A stretch of DNA of 15,292 nucleotides from an uncultured Chloroflexota bacterium. Lineage in GTDB: Bacteria; Chloroflexota; Anaerolineae; Anaerolineales; Villigracilaceae. The position numbers were made by a program, and so were the translations under genes. Under the pieces are notes generated by a model that was given only the letters and a program-made list of their open reading frames with translations, did not search any database and was not told the origin of the DNA. Below, piece after piece: positions 12,954 through 15,292 of this stretch. Within the stretch, counting starts at the first letter, position 1; every line of letters begins with the position of its first letter. The stretch is from positions 1-15,292 of the forward strand of contig CAILWD010000401.1 of NCBI GenBank assembly GCA_903837815.1. The letters run 5' to 3'.

Positions 12954-14984
12954 ATGGCTGACAAACGCAAGCCCACCTCTTCAAGCAAAAACATCTCCAT
13001 CGGCGGAAATGTGAAGGATACCGCTGTCTTTATCGGGGACAATAACACCGTCAACCAGACCATTATCCAAAAGATTATCAACTACATATTCCCAAGTGAA
13101 AAAGAGACCCTCGAACAGCGCAACCGCCGCATCCTGCTGGGACACGTCGAAAACGCCTGGATCAAAGGCGTGCTGGACGCCTCCCTGCATGGCGCGGCAT
13201 TATTGGACTTGGGCATCAAACAAGACCCCGAAGCGGTGACCAAATATCCGTGGGCGATCAAAAAAGAATCCACCGACGAAACCCTCCCTGCAGGGACATC
13301 CATGCTGGAGGTATTCGACTCCATCGGCATGGGACGTTCCTTGCTGATTCTCGGCGCGCCTGGCTCTGGCAAGACGACCATGCTGTTGGAACTCGCCCGC
13401 CAGTTGGTTGCACGCGCCAGAGAAGACGTCACCCAGCCCATTCCGATGGTGTTCAACCTCGCCTCGTGGACAGAGAAACTCACGCTCGCCGATTGGCTGG
13501 CGCAGGAGTTGAACAACCTATACAGCGTCCCCCGCAAGACCGCGCCCGATTGGGTGAAGGGAAATAAATTGCTTTTGCTTCTGGACGGCTTGGATGAAGT
13601 GCGGCAGGAAAACCGCGCCAAATGCGTGGAAGCGATCAACGCCTTTAGAAAAGAATACGGCTTGACCTCGCTTGCCGTATGCAGCCGCAGTCAGGATTAT
13701 GCAGACCTCAACACAAAATTATCCTTTGAAGGCGCAATCGAAGTCCAGCCGCTGACGCAAAAACAGATCACCGAATTCTTCAACCGCTTTGGGAAAGAGA
13801 TGGCAGGTATTAAACAGGTTCTCAAAAGAGACAGCGCCCTGCGTGAAATGGCGGAGACGCCGTTGTTTTTGAGCATTATGATTATGGCATATCGGGATAA
13901 GCAAGAGGTGGATATTTGGGTGTTCAAAGATGAGAATGCACAGCGCAAACATCTTTTTGATACTTACATTGGGCGCATGTTTGAACGTCCCCGCTCAATG
14001 ACCATATCTTTGCAAAAACAGAATTTATTGCACTGGCTGTCATGGCTCGCGAGTAAGATGACTGAGCATTCTCTGGTTGCATATCTATTTGAGGACATGC
14101 AACCAGAGTGGCTAGATAAAACGAAACAGACACAACAATATAAACTTATACGAAAATTAAATATCGGGCTGATTTTCGGGTTAAGCATCGGGCTGGTTGT
14201 TGGGCTGATTTTTAGGCTAAGTAACGGGTTGATATTTGGGCTAATGTTTGGGCTGATGTTTGGGCTACTTAGCGGTCGGCAAAGGATTTCCACCGTTGAT
14301 TCTTTATCCTGGAATTGGAACAACGCGAGAAAAGATTTGCTTTTGGGGCTAAAAAAAGGATTATTTGTCTGGCTAATTTCTGGATTGCTTGTCGTGTTGA
14401 TTTCTGGGGTGAGTTTTGGGCTGATGTTCGAGGGTGGCGGATTGCTTGACAGGCTAATTTTGGGGCAGATGTTTAATCTGGAGGTTGAAAACGGACTGTA
14501 TGAAGGATTAATTGGTGGGCTGATTTTCTGGCTGATTTTCGAACTGAGTATCGGGTTAAGAGGCGGATTAAGTATACAACAGGTAAATCAAACAATATAT
14601 CTTGGGCAAAGGCTTATTTTCACTGCAAAGAGTGCCCTTTTTGCCTTTCTACTTTTCGGGTTGCTTGGTGGACTGATTATTGTGTTTCTTGGCAGTCTGA
14701 CGTGGGTTTATTCCGATTTGATTGTACGGCTGATTTTTGGACTGATTGGTGGACTGCTTTTTGGATTATGGGGCGGGCTAATTTACGGTGGACATACTAT
14801 CATTCAACACTACACCCTCCGCTTCATCCTCGCCCGCAACAACCTCCTTCCGTGGAGACTCGTCCCCTTCCTCGATCACTGCGTTGACCTGATCTTCCTG
14901 CGCCGCGTCGGTGGCGGATATATCTTCATCCACCGCCTGTTGATGGAACACTTCGCTGAAATGTACGTGGAAGACAATGCCTAA
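12954..14984 (+). CDS. NACHT-family STAND NTPase with glycine-repeat membrane domain
   Basis: The product is 676 residues. Residues 13-36 (ISIGGNVKDTAVFIGDNNTV) form a short GN-rich beta-like segment often seen at the start of prokaryotic NACHT and related NTPases. The NACHT core has Walker A GAPGSGKTT (134-142), Walker B LLLLLDGLDEV (206-216), AVCSR (241-245) and ETPLFLSIM (301-309). From about 403 to 613 the protein is strongly hydrophobic and made of Gly-Leu-x-x tetrads. A final soluble segment (FILARNNLLPWRLVPFLDHCVDL ... FIHRLLMEHFAEM) follows. NACHT proteins are NLR-like switches; several bacterial ones are antiphage factors. A membrane effector is plausible here but unproven. No strong ribosome binding site is seen; ATG 12954 is chosen because the typical N-terminal motif starts soon after. 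The membrane-encoding part is visibly richer in A/T than its neighbours. Confidence 0.88.
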   Translation: MADKRKPTSSSKNISIGGNVKDTAVFIGDNNTVNQTIIQKIINYIFPSEKETLEQRNRRILLGHVENAWIKGVLDASLHGAALLDLGIKQDPEAVTKYPWAIKKESTDETLPAGTSMLEVFDSIGMGRSLLILGAPGSGKTTMLLELARQLVARAREDVTQPIPMVFNLASWTEKLTLADWLAQELNNLYSVPRKTAPDWVKGNKLLLLLDGLDEVRQENRAKCVEAINAFRKEYGLTSLAVCSRSQDYADLNTKLSFEGAIEVQPLTQKQITEFFNRFGKEMAGIKQVLKRDSALREMAETPLFLSIMIMAYRDKQEVDIWVFKDENAQRKHLFDTYIGRMFERPRSMTISLQKQNLLHWLSWLASKMTEHSLVAYLFEDMQPEWLDKTKQTQQYKLIRKLNIGLIFGLSIGLVVGLIFRLSNGLIFGLMFGLMFGLLSGRQRISTVDSLSWNWNNARKDLLLGLKKGLFVWLISGLLVVLISGVSFGLMFEGGGLLDRLILGQMFNLEVENGLYEGLIGGLIFWLIFELSIGLRGGLSIQQVNQTIYLGQRLIFTAKSALFAFLLFGLLGGLIIVFLGSLTWVYSDLIVRLIFGLIGGLLFGLWGGLIYGGHTIIQHYTLRFILARNNLLPWRLVPFLDHCVDLIFLRRVGGGYIFIHRLLMEHFAEMYVEDNA

Positions 14985-15111
14985 ATTGCGTGAACTCCAC
15001 GCCCTACTCAAAGCCAAAGATCCATCCTACGGATTCGGCGGTCTCATCCGCGCAATGAACAAACGCCAGGAATTCCTTTGGGTTCACGAGAAGTTTGCGA
15101 GTGAGCATTAG
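14977..15111 (+). CDS. Small 44-residue ORF overlapping the NACHT gene stop
   Basis: ATG 14977 overlaps the NACHT stop codon in ATGCCTAA, so the two could be translationally coupled; GGAAG lies 4 nt upstream. The product reads MPKLRELHALLKAKDP near the start, then GGLIRAMNKRQEFLWVHEKF. It is basic and probably helical, with no membrane segment. I recognise no family. It could be a small partner of the NACHT protein, or the remnant of a longer C-terminal extension or neighbouring gene. Its position and overlap are the only support for expression. Confidence 0.5.
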   Translation: MPKLRELHALLKAKDPSYGFGGLIRAMNKRQEFLWVHEKFASEH

Positions 15112-15197
15112 AATGAACGGCGCGATTATTGCTGGTGATGAGAACGAAGTGAAGAAGTAAAGCGATTAATACATCCCTGACTTATATGGAGATTACA

Positions 15198-15292
15198 ATG
15201 CCCCACCTTTTCGACCCGCTCACGATCAAAGACATCACCTTGCGGAACCGCATTGGCGTCTCGCCGATGTGCATGTACAGCTACTCCGATGG
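15198..15292 (+). CDS. Old Yellow Enzyme family NADH:flavin oxidoreductase, N-terminal start only
   Basis: From ATG 15198, preceded by GGAG 6 nt upstream, 31 full codons are open to the right edge. The start PHLFDPLTIKDITLRNRI followed by SPMCMYSYSDG is characteristic of the YqjM/NamA branch of FMN-dependent Old Yellow Enzymes. In that branch, the Cys of SPMC lies over the flavin and tunes its redox potential. These enzymes reduce activated C=C bonds using NAD(P)H. An in-frame ATG at 15186 is possible but would place the ribosome binding site inside the gene. The substrate cannot be inferred from this fragment. Confidence 0.88.
   Translation, partial: MPHLFDPLTIKDITLRNRIGVSPMCMYSYSD

Noticed and set aside
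12432..13081. Several short minus-strand open frames over the RNase P RNA and NACHT start
   Set aside because: The region is explained by rnpB conserved blocks, the P1 helix and the NACHT N-terminus; the peptides are low-complexity with no support.
14166..14276. Repetitive DNA in the NACHT gene considered as a CRISPR or satellite array
   Set aside because: Units of 12 nt stay in frame and encode Gly-Leu-x-x tetrads; there are no spacers, so it is coding repeat, not CRISPR.
15113..15160. 15-codon ORF (MNGAIIAGDENEVKK) after the small NACHT-linked ORF
   Set aside because: Too short, no ribosome binding site and no relation to neighbours; expected by chance.

Overview
The window looks like a chromosomal segment of an uncultured or poorly known Chloroflexota bacterium, probably class Anaerolineae. 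This is inferred from the overall flavour of the proteins (split FeoB, MASE3 kinase, four-repeat YbbR protein, extended dephospho-CoA kinase, NACHT protein with a repetitive membrane tail) and a moderately high GC content. No 16S or other taxonomic marker is present, so the placement is tentative. Most genes are on the minus strand. The exceptions are the histidine kinase, the RNase P RNA, the NACHT gene with a small ORF behind it, and the partial flavin oxidoreductase at the right edge.

Left part (1-3800): the N-terminal part of a DUF438/hemerythrin-type protein, read off the left edge, with a near-ideal Crp/Fnr-type operator placed as in a class II activated promoter; a small RRM RNA-binding protein with its own terminator and a long leader; and an orphan MASE3-PAS-PAS sensor histidine kinase.

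Iron module (3762-7408): a five-gene minus-strand operon, DtxR-family regulator - feoA - FeoB GTPase domain - FeoB GDI plus membrane domain - feoC-like. It starts from a good sigma70-type promoter whose -10 region is overlapped by an inverted repeat expected to be the DtxR-type operator. It ends at a hairpin beyond feoC. FeoB is encoded as two proteins cut exactly between the G domain and the GDI helical domain. A dyad repeat lies in the gap between the two halves, and a perfect 12-bp-arm hairpin lies between the membrane part and feoC.

Housekeeping block (7424-12882): coaE - cdaA - cdaR - der on the minus strand, ending in a strong terminator. It links CoA synthesis, c-di-AMP synthesis with its YbbR regulator, and the ribosome-assembly GTPase Der. 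CoaE carries an extra C-terminal domain of about 150 residues. rnpB (bacterial type A RNase P RNA) diverges from coaE, with a clear promoter and a 13-bp P1 helix.

Right part (12954-15292): a NACHT NTPase whose C-terminal half is built from Gly-Leu-x-x tetrads, a glycine-zipper-like membrane region, followed by an overlapping 44-codon ORF. This is the best candidate in the window for an accessory, possibly defence-related, system. The window ends in the first codons of an Old Yellow Enzyme family oxidoreductase.
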